This document shows, one piece after another, positions 1 through 10,139 of a stretch of 64,000 nt of DNA. The stretch is from Debaryomyces hansenii CBS767 (lineage: Eukaryota > Ascomycota > Pichiomycetes > Serinales > Debaryomycetaceae), in contig NC_006046.2 of NCBI RefSeq assembly GCF_000006445.2, positions 930,001 to 994,000 on the forward strand, read 5' to 3'. The position numbers and the translations under genes were made by a program. Positions within the stretch are counted from its first letter, which is position 1, and each line of letters begins with the position of its first letter. Below the pieces are notes generated by a model, which was given only the letters and a program-made list of their open reading frames with translations, was not told the origin of the DNA and made no database searches.

Positions 1-1431
1 AATTGTCACAGACAAGTCGCCGTGTATCTCGTTCGGATCGTTCTTAGCATCAAGCGGAGTTATGATATCATCGGAAGTCCATTTTTCATTCCATTCGGTC
101 AAATCTATCTTTCCGTTAAAAAGACCTAAATGAGCGAGAACTAACAATATATCAGAATCGTCAGTGTATACAGCACTAGCACCACCCCATATTTGACGCT
201 TGAGTGGAATATTGTCGTCATCTAGATCTTCCTTGAATAATTTAATAAACTTGTAAGGAATCTTAATTTCAAGCAAATAATTGATGTAATCGTTGGCAAG
301 CGGTGGAATCATAGGTATATATTTGAAGTTATTTCTGAAATATTCTTCATTGAGTTTATCCTCATAATCTTCCTTTAGCTGTTGAAAGCGCTCATGATGT
401 TCAGGCTTTAATCCTGTCAACTGTGCTGTTTGTAACGTTGACCAGGTAGTAGTTGGATTGTATACTAGAGTACCTAAGTTATGACGAGTAGGGAAAAGCT
501 CTTTCAAGATTTCAAGTAATTGCGACTTCTCAATGGTAATTCGTTGTGATTTTTGACTTAGTGAACCATTTGGCGATGTTTCAACTACAGCATTCTCACT
601 GGTCTCAGTAATATCATTAGCTAGTTGGGAATCATTTGTTTGATCTTGATCTTGTTCTGGTTGATTCTTTTCGCTGTTCGGTACTTCCTCTTCAGCCTCA
701 TCGTTTGCTGGGCTCAAATCTAACTTCTCTGTATTGTTATTCTCACTCTTAATTTCGTCTGAACGGGGCGGGTCCACACGGCTTTCTGTGTTGTGAGCTA
801 CGTCTCTTCGTTCGGCTACTGGTGTTTCATTTTCATCTCGTGCTACAAGGTGGACATGACTTCCATCATGTAAATTTGGAATGCCATTTGGTGACGATTC
901 ACCAGGTGAATTGCGATGTATATGATGATGATGGTGGTGATGGTGGTGATGATGGGGATTTGTATGGGTATGTGGAATAGCGGATTGAGTATTGTGTGCT
1001 TGATTATTATGTGAATGATTGAATGAATTGGGGGACCCATGAGAATGTTGACCAGCAGCTCTATCCTGGACTTGCGTTTCGTTAGTTGGAGTAAATGCCA
1101 CATTTGGAGACAGCTTAGCTGCATTATAAAGACCTAGCAATGCCGACTTTTGAAGATTATTGTCTTGAGAGTGCAGTTCCGCATCAGTATCTTCCAATTT
1201 GGCCCTTTTGTTAGCACGTTCATCATTAGAATCTGGCGATTGACTTGAGTAGTTACTACCAGGATGTGACAAATACGAAGATATACCCATATTTGAAGCT
1301 GAAGGTAATTTGTTATGTTGTCTTCCATGCCCGGATAGAAAAGATATTGGAGGAAGTTTTATGTCTGAGCCGGAACCAGAACCATGACGCGACCCAGAAT
1401 CGGCATTAAATTTTGAGTCTTCTGAAGACAT
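1..1431 (-). CDS. RXT3: RXT3-like histone deacetylase complex subunit (C-terminus cut by window edge)
   Basis: The frame is open from an ATG at 1431 down to base 1 (477 codons), so the C-terminus lies outside the window. The N-terminal half is low-complexity (Ser, Asn, Asp, Glu) and contains a run of ten His codons at 922-951. The conserved part begins near a segment reading FPTRHNLGTLVYNP and continues to RQIWGGASAVYTDDSDILL, then an HLGLFNGK segment. A WG-x-YTDDSD-type core followed by a His-x-Gly stretch is what I know from the Rxt3 family, subunits of the Rpd3L histone deacetylase complex that act in the nucleus in transcriptional repression. The assignment rests on remembered motif resemblance, not an alignment. 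The start is the first in-frame ATG. The neighbour, VAM6, lies on the same strand 182 bp away. Confidence 0.65.
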   Translation of the reverse strand, partial: MSSEDSKFNADSGSRHGSGSGSDIKLPPISFLSGHGRQHNKLPSASNMGISSYLSHPGSNYSSQSPDSNDERANKRAKLEDTDAELHSQDNNLQKSALLGLYNAAKLSPNVAFTPTNETQVQDRAAGQHSHGSPNSFNHSHNNQAHNTQSAIPHTHTNPHHHHHHHHHHHIHRNSPGESSPNGIPNLHDGSHVHLVARDENETPVAERRDVAHNTESRVDPPRSDEIKSENNNTEKLDLSPANDEAEEEVPNSEKNQPEQDQDQTNDSQLANDITETSENAVVETSPNGSLSQKSQRITIEKSQLLEILKELFPTRHNLGTLVYNPTTTWSTLQTAQLTGLKPEHHERFQQLKEDYEDKLNEEYFRNNFKYIPMIPPLANDYINYLLEIKIPYKFIKLFKEDLDDDNIPLKRQIWGGASAVYTDDSDILLVLAHLGLFNGKIDLTEWNEKWTSDDIITPLDAKNDPNEIHGDLSVTI

Positions 1432-1613
1432 ATCGATTGATTACCTATATCAGATCCTCTTCGTTAATATATATGTATATATCAAATGTTTTGACTTCAC
1501 AGGTTGTACACCTCCATATTACAACAGGCGATGGTGAGATTTATACTACAGGTTTGTGTAACGCACGCATCATCGTACTATTATTCGATAACTATCTATG
1601 TACAACTTATATT

Positions 1614-4600
1614 TCAAATAGTACCTAGTTGCTCTCTTTGGTAACAACCATAATGTGCTATCTGGTTATCTTTGCCAACACTCAACACACTGTAACCCAA
1701 TTTTTTGTTGCAAATGGTGCATAATTGCTTTCCACTTTCGACCGTGTATCCTTCACTTTGAGTGGTTTGCAATTTATCTTGTAATTTGGTAGTACCAACC
1801 TTATATAATTGACTCGCAACGCTGGTATCATGAACAAAATCCATCGAGGATCTTAATTGTTCACTGAGAAATTTTTCTAGCTTGTAAAGGGGGAATGTGT
1901 TTGGTAAACTGGTCAATATAAGAAGGATTGACATTTTAGAACCTTGGGTATACAATAATTTCTCGATGGAGGATATATTCTCGTTTGCGTGTTGTAGTAA
2001 ATCATCAAGCAACTTATGCAATAATTTTTCTCCTGATTGTTTATTATGCGGTTGGTAATAGATATCAGAACAATATTTCATAGCCGAATCCAAATCTTCC
2101 AATTGACTGAAAAGAACATCTATGGCTTTGTCGTGTTCACCTAGTCTCTTGTAAATAAATGTTGTTAACCGAAGAAACATATCCTCTGTTTTTGGAATAG
2201 CATTTAAGACCGTCCAAGGCTCATACAAAGTTGTAGTTTCAAGGATATCACTCAATTTAATATAATACTGAGATGCTGCAAAATTCTCATCATTAGACTG
2301 TATTTGTATAATCTTTGTCAAATATAACAAGCATAATTTAGTATGAAACTTCAGTACAGTGTTGCTTGGTTCAACTTCTTTAAATATCTCGCTCTCAAAT
2401 AATAACCATTCTAGATACCTTATGGCTATGGTATCATTTTTTACAACACTCACAAGGAACTCAAGAACCTTGAAATGATCATAGCTTTCACATTCATATG
2501 AGTCATTCATAAATATTAATTCGGCATCTTTATATGCGGTATCGTCATTTTCTTTCATAACCCATTCTGCAAATTCAAAAATTAAGTCTAAATCATTTAC
2601 ATCGAGTTTTCGAAGATATTGTACAGTCAATGCAGGCCCTCGTAAGAAGTCATCGAAGTCATCATCATGGTCGTCCGTATTTTCGTGTGCTAGCTTATAA
2701 AGCATTTCTAGGGCATCCTTATGGAGGTTTCGTCCATAGTAAAAATCAAGTAACTCTTTAATAAATGAAGGTTGTTTATTATGCTGATGCAAATTGGCTA
2801 ATAAACATTCATGAACAATTTTTGTATCACATTTATTATTTGGCAACCGCAACAATGGCCCTAATAGCATCGGCTTAGTATAATAATAGCATAAAAATAA
2901 TGCTGTATCAATGATTGAAGCTGTCTCATAGAGCTGACTTTCTAAATCATCAGGTACCATAAATGGATAAATATCATATGGTGTTATTTCAATGCCCTTC
3001 CATTTAATTGATGGAGTAGAATCAGAATCGTTACTAAAAAAATTTGCATGGATCCTTCTTTGTTCGGTAAAGTATATTATCAAATTACTCACAGCTTTGT
3101 TGAATTTCCTAACATTATTTGATTTTGAATGTTCCGAAACTGATTTGGATTCATGAAGTGATCCTGTTGACGTTCTTTCAGTTTTTGACGATTCCGCTAT
3201 TTCATAGTCTGTAGCAGAATCAGCAGTGGTGGTATGTCCCAATGTCGTAGACAGAATATCTTCCAATGATATTCTATTAACAACATTTGATGAAGGCTGA
3301 TGAGTTTTGTCTGCAACGCGATTAATCTGCTTTTCTGCATTTAGAAAATCAGGAAACAAAGGAAGTATATCTTTATATGATATTATCCAATCTGACGCAA
3401 TCTCAACCAAAGATTCGTGATACTTAAAGTAACATTCAAATAATTTTATAGCCTTAGACTTATATAAATCTCTAAGCGCTAATTGTTTGTTCTTCTCATT
3501 TGAACCTTTAGTATTCTTAAAAAATTCATTATCATTTTTCAATCTAGACACCAATGAAATAGATTTTGAAATTCCTATGAGCTTTAAATCAGAGTTTGCG
3601 TCTCTTATATTTCTTTTGAAACCCTTAGGTTCCTTATAATCTAAATATTGATCTACCTGCTTTTGGTAATCAAGAATGCTGAAATGTAATAAGTCTATCC
3701 CCGAACCCAAAAATATCTTATCATCTGTATGATATCCACATATATAACTTGAGTTGATATTATGCTGAAACTTTTGAACTAAATCGCCGCTTTCAAAGTC
3801 TATAATTTCCATTCTCTTATTGTAGACAGCCAAAAGATAGCATGGCTCTAAACAAGTTACAAACAACGGAATCAGCAGAAATTTAATAGGTGTATTTACA
3901 ACAGTTGGTGAGTCATCATTAAGTATTAATTTTGCCGCCTGTGTATCCTTTATTAACAATACTTCATCATCACTCACTGGAATGATTCGTATTTCTGGGC
4001 CAGTCTTTGATAATCCAAAGTAACCGAAGGACGTAGTATGCATGAAATTTCCTAGGTTCATCTCATCAAATGGGACAGAGTATACTTTGAAGTTCTTGTC
4101 TAAATCAATTATTAAGAAATCACTTATAAGCCCTACGATGACTTGGTTTCTATTAATTTGAGGTAACAAGTGTATGGCTTTTATCTTATCTTTTACAATT
4201 ATATCCTCAACTTTATGAAACAGAAATGTATTACGAGTTTTCTGTGTTAATTCATAAATGGTAAGTGTCTTCTTTGCACCCGTAATTATCAATGTTTGTT
4301 GTGCCATACGAACACTTACATAGTCAACATAGTTCTTGGAATCTTCTATTTCTTCAATTAGATTTAAGCTTGCTCCTATTAATTCATAGATCCTTATTAA
4401 ATTCAGATTAGATATTATCAACGTATATCTTTCCTTATCGTTAGCATTTGATACGTTTGAAATTATATGAATTCTTTCTATAGCGGTGTGATTACCTGTA
4501 GTATTTTTAAATGAAGTTTCCAAATTAAATATATGCAATTGATCATTATTATTGAACAATGATTTAGTATCATTAAAAGACTTAGTATGACTGGGATAAT

Positions 4601-4772
4601 TTGGATATTTTGAATCAGGAAGTTCTTCTTTAGGCGTCTTTATAGAATATACTTTTAAATCGCCCTCATTTAAACCCAAGAATAACTTATCATTAAAGCA
4701 ATTTACCGCAGAAATTTTCTGATCTCCCCGTATATGAACCCATGTTGATGGTTTTACCACGTTAATATTCAT
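1614..4772 (-). CDS. VAM6: Vam6/Vps39, HOPS tethering complex subunit
   Basis: A 1052-residue protein, close to the roughly 1050 residues of budding-yeast Vam6/Vps39. The N-terminal third looks like a CNH (citron homology) beta-propeller, the middle is helical with clathrin-heavy-chain-like repeat character, and the last ~40 residues hold a zinc-type motif CTICNKK followed by HYGC. That order is typical of Vps39-class proteins. In yeast Vam6 is the HOPS subunit on the vacuole that binds the Rab7 homologue Ypt7, promotes vacuole fusion and also sits at vacuole-mitochondrion contacts. An acidic Ser/Thr-rich linker interrupts the protein around residues 500-570. The start is the first ATG after in-frame stops. 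No frame break is seen. Confidence 0.85.
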   Translation of the reverse strand: MNINVVKPSTWVHIRGDQKISAVNCFNDKLFLGLNEGDLKVYSIKTPKEELPDSKYPNYPSHTKSFNDTKSLFNNNDQLHIFNLETSFKNTTGNHTAIERIHIISNVSNANDKERYTLIISNLNLIRIYELIGASLNLIEEIEDSKNYVDYVSVRMAQQTLIITGAKKTLTIYELTQKTRNTFLFHKVEDIIVKDKIKAIHLLPQINRNQVIVGLISDFLIIDLDKNFKVYSVPFDEMNLGNFMHTTSFGYFGLSKTGPEIRIIPVSDDEVLLIKDTQAAKLILNDDSPTVVNTPIKFLLIPLFVTCLEPCYLLAVYNKRMEIIDFESGDLVQKFQHNINSSYICGYHTDDKIFLGSGIDLLHFSILDYQKQVDQYLDYKEPKGFKRNIRDANSDLKLIGISKSISLVSRLKNDNEFFKNTKGSNEKNKQLALRDLYKSKAIKLFECYFKYHESLVEIASDWIISYKDILPLFPDFLNAEKQINRVADKTHQPSSNVVNRISLEDILSTTLGHTTTADSATDYEIAESSKTERTSTGSLHESKSVSEHSKSNNVRKFNKAVSNLIIYFTEQRRIHANFFSNDSDSTPSIKWKGIEITPYDIYPFMVPDDLESQLYETASIIDTALFLCYYYTKPMLLGPLLRLPNNKCDTKIVHECLLANLHQHNKQPSFIKELLDFYYGRNLHKDALEMLYKLAHENTDDHDDDFDDFLRGPALTVQYLRKLDVNDLDLIFEFAEWVMKENDDTAYKDAELIFMNDSYECESYDHFKVLEFLVSVVKNDTIAIRYLEWLLFESEIFKEVEPSNTVLKFHTKLCLLYLTKIIQIQSNDENFAASQYYIKLSDILETTTLYEPWTVLNAIPKTEDMFLRLTTFIYKRLGEHDKAIDVLFSQLEDLDSAMKYCSDIYYQPHNKQSGEKLLHKLLDDLLQHANENISSIEKLLYTQGSKMSILLILTSLPNTFPLYKLEKFLSEQLRSSMDFVHDTSVASQLYKVGTTKLQDKLQTTQSEGYTVESGKQLCTICNKKLGYSVLSVGKDNQIAHYGCYQREQLGTI

Positions 4773-4923
4773 ACTTATAATATCCTTCTAGGATGTAATT
4801 GCCTGTCTATTCTCATATATAGTTATCTGTTTAGCTGATAAAAACGAGTACTATTTTATGACACAAATTCAATTACTAGTATTTTCTATTATGATGTCTT
4901 ATTTACATATATATTCTATAATA

Positions 4924-7779
4924 CTAAACAGTCGATAAGAAATTAATGACAGCAGAAGAATATTTTACTAATTCGTCCATCCTATCTTTACCGTCGTCGT
5001 TTAATGTACTCCATTCTTCAAGAGCATTTTGTAAATCTTCTTCATCTTTAAAATTATGAACCACATCACCATGGTTCTTCATGAATAAAGAAAAGATTGC
5101 CTGGTATAGGTCATAATTATCATTATTACGCATACCTTGGCACAAAGCCAGAACGAAATTACCCATCTCAGTTAATGGTGGGAAGGAATTCAAAGTTCTA
5201 ATTTCAAGGTCGAGGGTAGATGGAGGAGCTTTGATCAAATACTTCAAGAACAGAGAATAATCATTATCTTCACTACCTTCTCTTAATAATTTCGTAAACA
5301 TTGATTCAAAAGAATGGCTACCATCAGACTTCAATTTATGCAATTTAGAATCAGACTCATCTTCTTCATCAGCATGAGTAGCACCTTTAGCATTATTCTC
5401 TGTTTCAGCAACAGACGCCCTATCGCCTACAGCTTCTCCAGATAAAGACAAGAAGAATGGAGCTTTTTCGGCCTTCTTTGGAGCCTCCTTAGGCTTGTTA
5501 CGTTGCCTGATGGTGTCTAAGTGCAACAATGTATTATACTTTTCTCTTGGACCCAATGATAAAGTAACCAACGAGTCGTCTATTTGATCCAATGAGGTGT
5601 ACACTTCTGAGGAATTTATAGCATCAGAGTCTTCTTCATTCAATGCACCATCTAACACTGTAGAACCACCGTCACCAGATGCATTTGGTAAGAGTATAGT
5701 TGAAAACTCGTCTTCTTCGATATGTCTTGTAGAGACAGGTCTGAATTGCGCCCTGTTAGTCCACAATGAAATTCCGTTTCCAGATACATGGGTTGTCGCT
5801 AATAAGTCACCAATTGGTGAAAACTTAACTGTTGTTGCAACGTTAGGTAATCTAACACCGTCAATACAGCCACCAGTAGGTAAATCCCAAGTCCTCAAAG
5901 TAGCATCTAATGCAACCGAAACAATCCACCTACCATCAGGTGAGAAATCCATACCTGTTATACGATTAGAATGACCATATAATACTCTGACAACTTTCTG
6001 AGTGATAACATCAATAATGACGATAGATAAATCGTCCAATGCGCATGCAATCAAATCAGAAGACTTATGATAAATCATTGAAGTAATTGGTGCCTCCAAT
6101 TGTAATTTACCTAAATATTTCAGCTGTGTGAAATCATAAAAGCCAACTATTCCATCTAACCCACAACTAACCATCTTACGGTTCATACCATCGATTGCTA
6201 AGCCGGTAACCGCTTTATTACGATGTAAAACATACTTTTTACGCAACATTCCTGATTGTAAATTGAACACACCAATACCTCCTAAAGCAGAACCAACTAA
6301 GCCAAAATTACCACAATGAGAAATGCATACAGACTTTACAATCCCTCCGTCAATAGTCAGTAAATTATGACTACCCACTCTTTTACTTTTTGAATCCCAA
6401 GTTCTGGCGAATGTATCCTCTTTATGGGCCGTCAAAACGTTCTCCCATTCACCTTCTCTGGCTTGAGATGAAGTAATCGATACGACTTCAGGGAATTTTT
6501 CTCTCATGGATGAAACTGGTCCTGCTTGTCTCTTCCCATTAGTCGACTTAACAGGCCTTTGAGATAATTCTTGAGACTGTGCATCTTTTCTTAAAGAAAA
6601 TGACCAGAATGATCTATCTCTCGAAGCACTTAATATAAAGTGAGATTTATCTTCGTTAGGAAACTCAATTGCAACAGGTGGTGCAGAATGACCTCCTCTT
6701 GATCTTAAATGACGTGGAGGAGAAACAATGGATGAGTTGGATGTTGATAAGCTCGGGTCAAACACATATTCTTTCAAATGGTTATCACCACCATTGGTTA
6801 CCACAATTGGTTGACCGTTCAAAAATTTAGCATTTGCAATACCACCATGTGCTTCTTTATGTGCGTTTCTTAAAATATGGACACGGGAACCTTTAGCTAA
6901 ATCATAGAAGAACAAATCACCGTTGTTTAAACCCGCTACTATATGAGGCGATCCATCAGTTCTAAATGATAAGGAGACAACCTTTGCAACAGCATCTTGA
7001 GCTGCAGCAACAATTTTAGAGCCTAAAATCTTACCCTTTTTTATATTGTACAAGAAGACACTTCCAAGAGTTGTTCCAATAGCAACAACGTCTAAAACAG
7101 GTGCCGATTCTATGCATGAAATATTTTCCATAAATTGCTGATCTGGTGATTTATATAACAATTTACCTGTACGAATGTTGAAAATCAAAATATGTCCAGT
7201 TGTGGCCACAACGATCTTATTCAAATAGGTTGGAGGGTGAATCAACCCTACGATATCTCCATCAATACTGGTGTTTATAGACTTTAAAGTAGTATATAAT
7301 TCAGTAGCGATTTTAGATCCTGCTGGTTTCTTGAAGACAAATATCTCACTTTCAGATGAAGTTGCTATGAGGTACTCACCGAATACTAATACTTTAGTAA
7401 TGGTAGCCTGTGTAGGGCATTCCAAAGTATGTTCTAATCTACCTCTTTTATAAATTCCAATAGAATTACCATACGCAGCAAACACATAATGGTAATGGGC
7501 AGTTAAACTCGTAATTCTAGACGGAGTTTGCGACTGGGAAACGAATAGCAAATGCAAAGTAGCAGCATCGTAGATTTGGAACGAACGTCCAACTGAAGTT
7601 ACTATGTAAAATGTAGACCCTAACGTACCAATGGCAAATGGTATATCATTAGAGACATTCCCGATAATTCTGAAAGGACTGTAAATTTTTGATGGTTTTG
7701 GAGCAGATTTTGATCTTGAACCATTGCTTGAAGGAATATCTTCATCAAGCTTTCTTCTTTTATCCACAGGTTCAACCAT
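4924..7779 (-). CDS. UTP21: Utp21, WD40 component of the U3 snoRNP / SSU processome
   Basis: 951 residues, near the 939 of S. cerevisiae Utp21. The opening YSPFRIIGNVSNDIPFAIGT is the characteristic start of the Utp21 propeller. Two WD40 propellers follow, with clear repeat cores such as ITGMDFSPDGRWIVSVALD and LRTWDLPTGGCIDG. The C-terminal ~200 residues match the Utp21-specific helical domain, preceded by an acidic linker. The protein works in the nucleolus as part of the UTP-B subcomplex in early 18S rRNA processing. It is transcribed divergently from DUS3 across 378 bp. Its upstream region carries RRPE-like and PAC-like motifs, usual for ribosome-biogenesis genes. Confidence 0.93.
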   Translation of the reverse strand: MVEPVDKRRKLDEDIPSSNGSRSKSAPKPSKIYSPFRIIGNVSNDIPFAIGTLGSTFYIVTSVGRSFQIYDAATLHLLFVSQSQTPSRITSLTAHYHYVFAAYGNSIGIYKRGRLEHTLECPTQATITKVLVFGEYLIATSSESEIFVFKKPAGSKIATELYTTLKSINTSIDGDIVGLIHPPTYLNKIVVATTGHILIFNIRTGKLLYKSPDQQFMENISCIESAPVLDVVAIGTTLGSVFLYNIKKGKILGSKIVAAAQDAVAKVVSLSFRTDGSPHIVAGLNNGDLFFYDLAKGSRVHILRNAHKEAHGGIANAKFLNGQPIVVTNGGDNHLKEYVFDPSLSTSNSSIVSPPRHLRSRGGHSAPPVAIEFPNEDKSHFILSASRDRSFWSFSLRKDAQSQELSQRPVKSTNGKRQAGPVSSMREKFPEVVSITSSQAREGEWENVLTAHKEDTFARTWDSKSKRVGSHNLLTIDGGIVKSVCISHCGNFGLVGSALGGIGVFNLQSGMLRKKYVLHRNKAVTGLAIDGMNRKMVSCGLDGIVGFYDFTQLKYLGKLQLEAPITSMIYHKSSDLIACALDDLSIVIIDVITQKVVRVLYGHSNRITGMDFSPDGRWIVSVALDATLRTWDLPTGGCIDGVRLPNVATTVKFSPIGDLLATTHVSGNGISLWTNRAQFRPVSTRHIEEDEFSTILLPNASGDGGSTVLDGALNEEDSDAINSSEVYTSLDQIDDSLVTLSLGPREKYNTLLHLDTIRQRNKPKEAPKKAEKAPFFLSLSGEAVGDRASVAETENNAKGATHADEEDESDSKLHKLKSDGSHSFESMFTKLLREGSEDNDYSLFLKYLIKAPPSTLDLEIRTLNSFPPLTEMGNFVLALCQGMRNNDNYDLYQAIFSLFMKNHGDVVHNFKDEEDLQNALEEWSTLNDDGKDRMDELVKYSSAVINFLSTV

Positions 7780-7848
7780 TTCACGATTATATCTTAAAAG
7801 GTTATGCTTAAATTTACCAGATACTTCATTAATATAAAGATATGATTC

Positions 7849-7905
7849 GAAAATTTTTTTGGTACTAAATCGATAGCCTGTATATAATCAGAGAAGAGAT
7901 GAGTT
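7849..7905 (-). promoter_or_regulatory. RRPE-like and PAC-like motifs upstream of UTP21
   Basis: Within the 378-bp intergenic space between the divergent genes UTP21 and DUS3, GAAAATTTTTTTG (7849-7861) resembles the RRPE element and GAGATGAGTT (7896-7905) differs by one base from the PAC consensus GCGATGAGNT. The pair in this order is the known promoter signature of yeast rRNA-processing genes, bound by Stb3 and by Dot6/Tod6. Placement 70-126 bp from the UTP21 ATG fits. Both motifs are short and AT-rich, so the pairing carries most of the weight. Confidence 0.5.
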
Positions 7906-8157
7906 CTACTTAGTAGTATTAATGGTGAAATGAACCCTACTACAATAGTACATATTCTATACTTGTTATCATCAGAATAAGCACGTTATATGAAACAGCG
8001 ATACTAAAGATATCTCTATGTATGAAGACAATGTAATAATATGCTGTAAGTATTGTAGAAAATCCAAATTTGATGTAGGAGCGGGATGCAAAATTAATTT
8101 TTCACAAAAAAAAGTTGAAAAATCTATCTACTTCTTATCACTGATATCTCACTAATA

Positions 8158-10026
8158 ATGTCCAATATTCCTGAAAAGAGACCGTCCGAACAACCGGATG
8201 AGGCAGAGGCAAAGAAGCCACATATTGAACCAAGACATGATCACTTTGCTAAAGGAATTGCCCCAATCAAAGCTGAATTCATTGTTGAAAATCCAGACGT
8301 ACCAGTAGAAGAAAAATACATTAACGATGACGAAGCCGAAGGTGGGGATAGACAGGAAGAAGAGGGTGGAAAAGGAGGTAAAAATAAGAAGAGAAGAGGC
8401 CAAAACAAGAAGCGTGATTTAAAGCAGCAACATGAAGAAGTCAGATTATGCTCCTCGTTGTTAGATCCAGAAAACCCTAAAGAGTGTAGATTTGGGGCAG
8501 AAAATTGCCGTAACTCACATAATGTTGAAGAATATATTTCATCTAAACCAGAAGATATCGAGGGTAATTGTCCGGTCTATACCGCTATCGGATACTGTCC
8601 AGCTGGATTGAAGTGTAGATGGTTACATTCACATTACAACAAAGAGACACATAAGTTACTCAAAGATTTGGAACAAGTAGAAAACGCAAAAGCTTTGAAT
8701 AACTACGAAGTTAATAAGATTACCCCAGATAAGAAGACCAGTTTACAAAAGAAGAAGTATACGTTTGAGTATGCATCTCAGATGATTCCATACTTAGATT
8801 CTTTGGTCCAGAATGAAGCAAATATCGAAAAGGCTCAAGAACAAGCCAAGGAAAATCAATCCACTTTTGTTGAAGCTCCATTCAAAGTTGCAGAAAAGAA
8901 GAAATTGAATTTACGTGATGCTAAGATTGTTTCACCGTTAACTACCGTTGGTAACTTGCCGTATCGTCGTCTTATGAAGACTTTAGGTGCTGATGTTACT
9001 TATTCAGAAATGGCATTATCAGTACCTCTCTTACAAGGTACTAATGCGGAATGGGCCTTGCCAAAAGCTCATAGAACTGAATATCCAGGGTATGGGGTTC
9101 AAATTGCAACTTCCAAGCATTGGGCTGCTGCAAAGGCGGCTGAAGCCATTTATAAAGAAGCAACTCACGTTTCGGAATTGAATTTAAACTGTGGTTGTCC
9201 AATTGATTTACTTTACCGTCAAGGTCAAGGTTCAGCTTTGATGGAACAACCTGCTCGTTTATTGCGTATATTGAAGGGGATGAATGCATCTTCTGGTGAT
9301 ATTCCAGTTACCGTTAAAATCAGAACAGGTACGAAGGAAAATAAGAATACAGCCAAGGCATTAGTTGAGCGTATATTGAGTGAAAATGAGGTTGCAGCCA
9401 TTACTTTGCATGGTCGTTCCAGACAACAACGTTACACGAAAGAGGCAGATTGGTCGTATGTCCAAGATGTTGCAAATATAGTGCAAGACTGGAATAATAA
9501 GAAAGAAGACAACAAGGAATTGAGAGACACTCAACCAACATGTTTTGTTGGTAACGGGGATGTCTACACTCACGAGGATTGGTATAATGCCGTTAATATT
9601 CCAGGTGTTGATTCAGTTATGGTTGCTCGTGGTGCATTAATCAAACCATGGATTTTTGAAGAAGTTGAAGCACAACAATACTTAGATAAGTCATCTACAG
9701 AAAGATTAGAAATGATAGGCCAATATGCCAAGTTTGCTATTGAGCATTGGGGATCCGACGAGTATGGTGTCGGATTAGCCAGAAGGTTTATGTGTGAATT
9801 CTTAGGTTTCACTCATAGATATATTCCTGTTGGAATCTTAGAAAGATTACCACCAAAATTAAACCAAAGACCTCCGCAATGGAAAGGTAGAGATGAGCTC
9901 GAAACTCTTTTAGGATCAACCGACTACAAGGATTGGATTAAGATTACCGAAATGTTTTTAGGTAAGGCTGGTCCAAACTTTCAATTCGTTCCAAAGCATA
10001 AGAGCAATGCCTACGAAAAATCTTAG
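8158..10026 (+). CDS. DUS3: tRNA-dihydrouridine(47) synthase Dus3
   Basis: 622 residues. The N-terminal ~100 are Lys/Glu-rich (a basic run GKNKKRRGQNKKR). Two CCCH-type zinc fingers follow at about residues 98-160, and then the FMN-binding TIM-barrel dihydrouridine synthase domain from about 250 to 560. The active-site segment LNLNCGCPIDLLY gives Cys347 as the catalytic cysteine, followed by GSALM. The enzyme reduces U47 in the variable loop of tRNAs using FMN and NADPH. Length and finger-plus-barrel layout match Dus3 and separate it from Dus1, Dus2 and Dus4, which lack the fingers. The start is the first ATG after a short AT-rich leader. It converges on YET3, with 113 bp between the stop codons. 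Confidence 0.93.
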   Translation: MSNIPEKRPSEQPDEAEAKKPHIEPRHDHFAKGIAPIKAEFIVENPDVPVEEKYINDDEAEGGDRQEEEGGKGGKNKKRRGQNKKRDLKQQHEEVRLCSSLLDPENPKECRFGAENCRNSHNVEEYISSKPEDIEGNCPVYTAIGYCPAGLKCRWLHSHYNKETHKLLKDLEQVENAKALNNYEVNKITPDKKTSLQKKKYTFEYASQMIPYLDSLVQNEANIEKAQEQAKENQSTFVEAPFKVAEKKKLNLRDAKIVSPLTTVGNLPYRRLMKTLGADVTYSEMALSVPLLQGTNAEWALPKAHRTEYPGYGVQIATSKHWAAAKAAEAIYKEATHVSELNLNCGCPIDLLYRQGQGSALMEQPARLLRILKGMNASSGDIPVTVKIRTGTKENKNTAKALVERILSENEVAAITLHGRSRQQRYTKEADWSYVQDVANIVQDWNNKKEDNKELRDTQPTCFVGNGDVYTHEDWYNAVNIPGVDSVMVARGALIKPWIFEEVEAQQYLDKSSTERLEMIGQYAKFAIEHWGSDEYGVGLARRFMCEFLGFTHRYIPVGILERLPPKLNQRPPQWKGRDELETLLGSTDYKDWIKITEMFLGKAGPNFQFVPKHKSNAYEKS

Positions 10027-10139
10027 TTATATAATAGATAGATCACTATATATTTAAATTTTATACAACCTGCAATACACACAAATCTCTGATAATACAC
10101 AAGAAATACATACTACTCATAGTGCATATTTCTGTCTCA

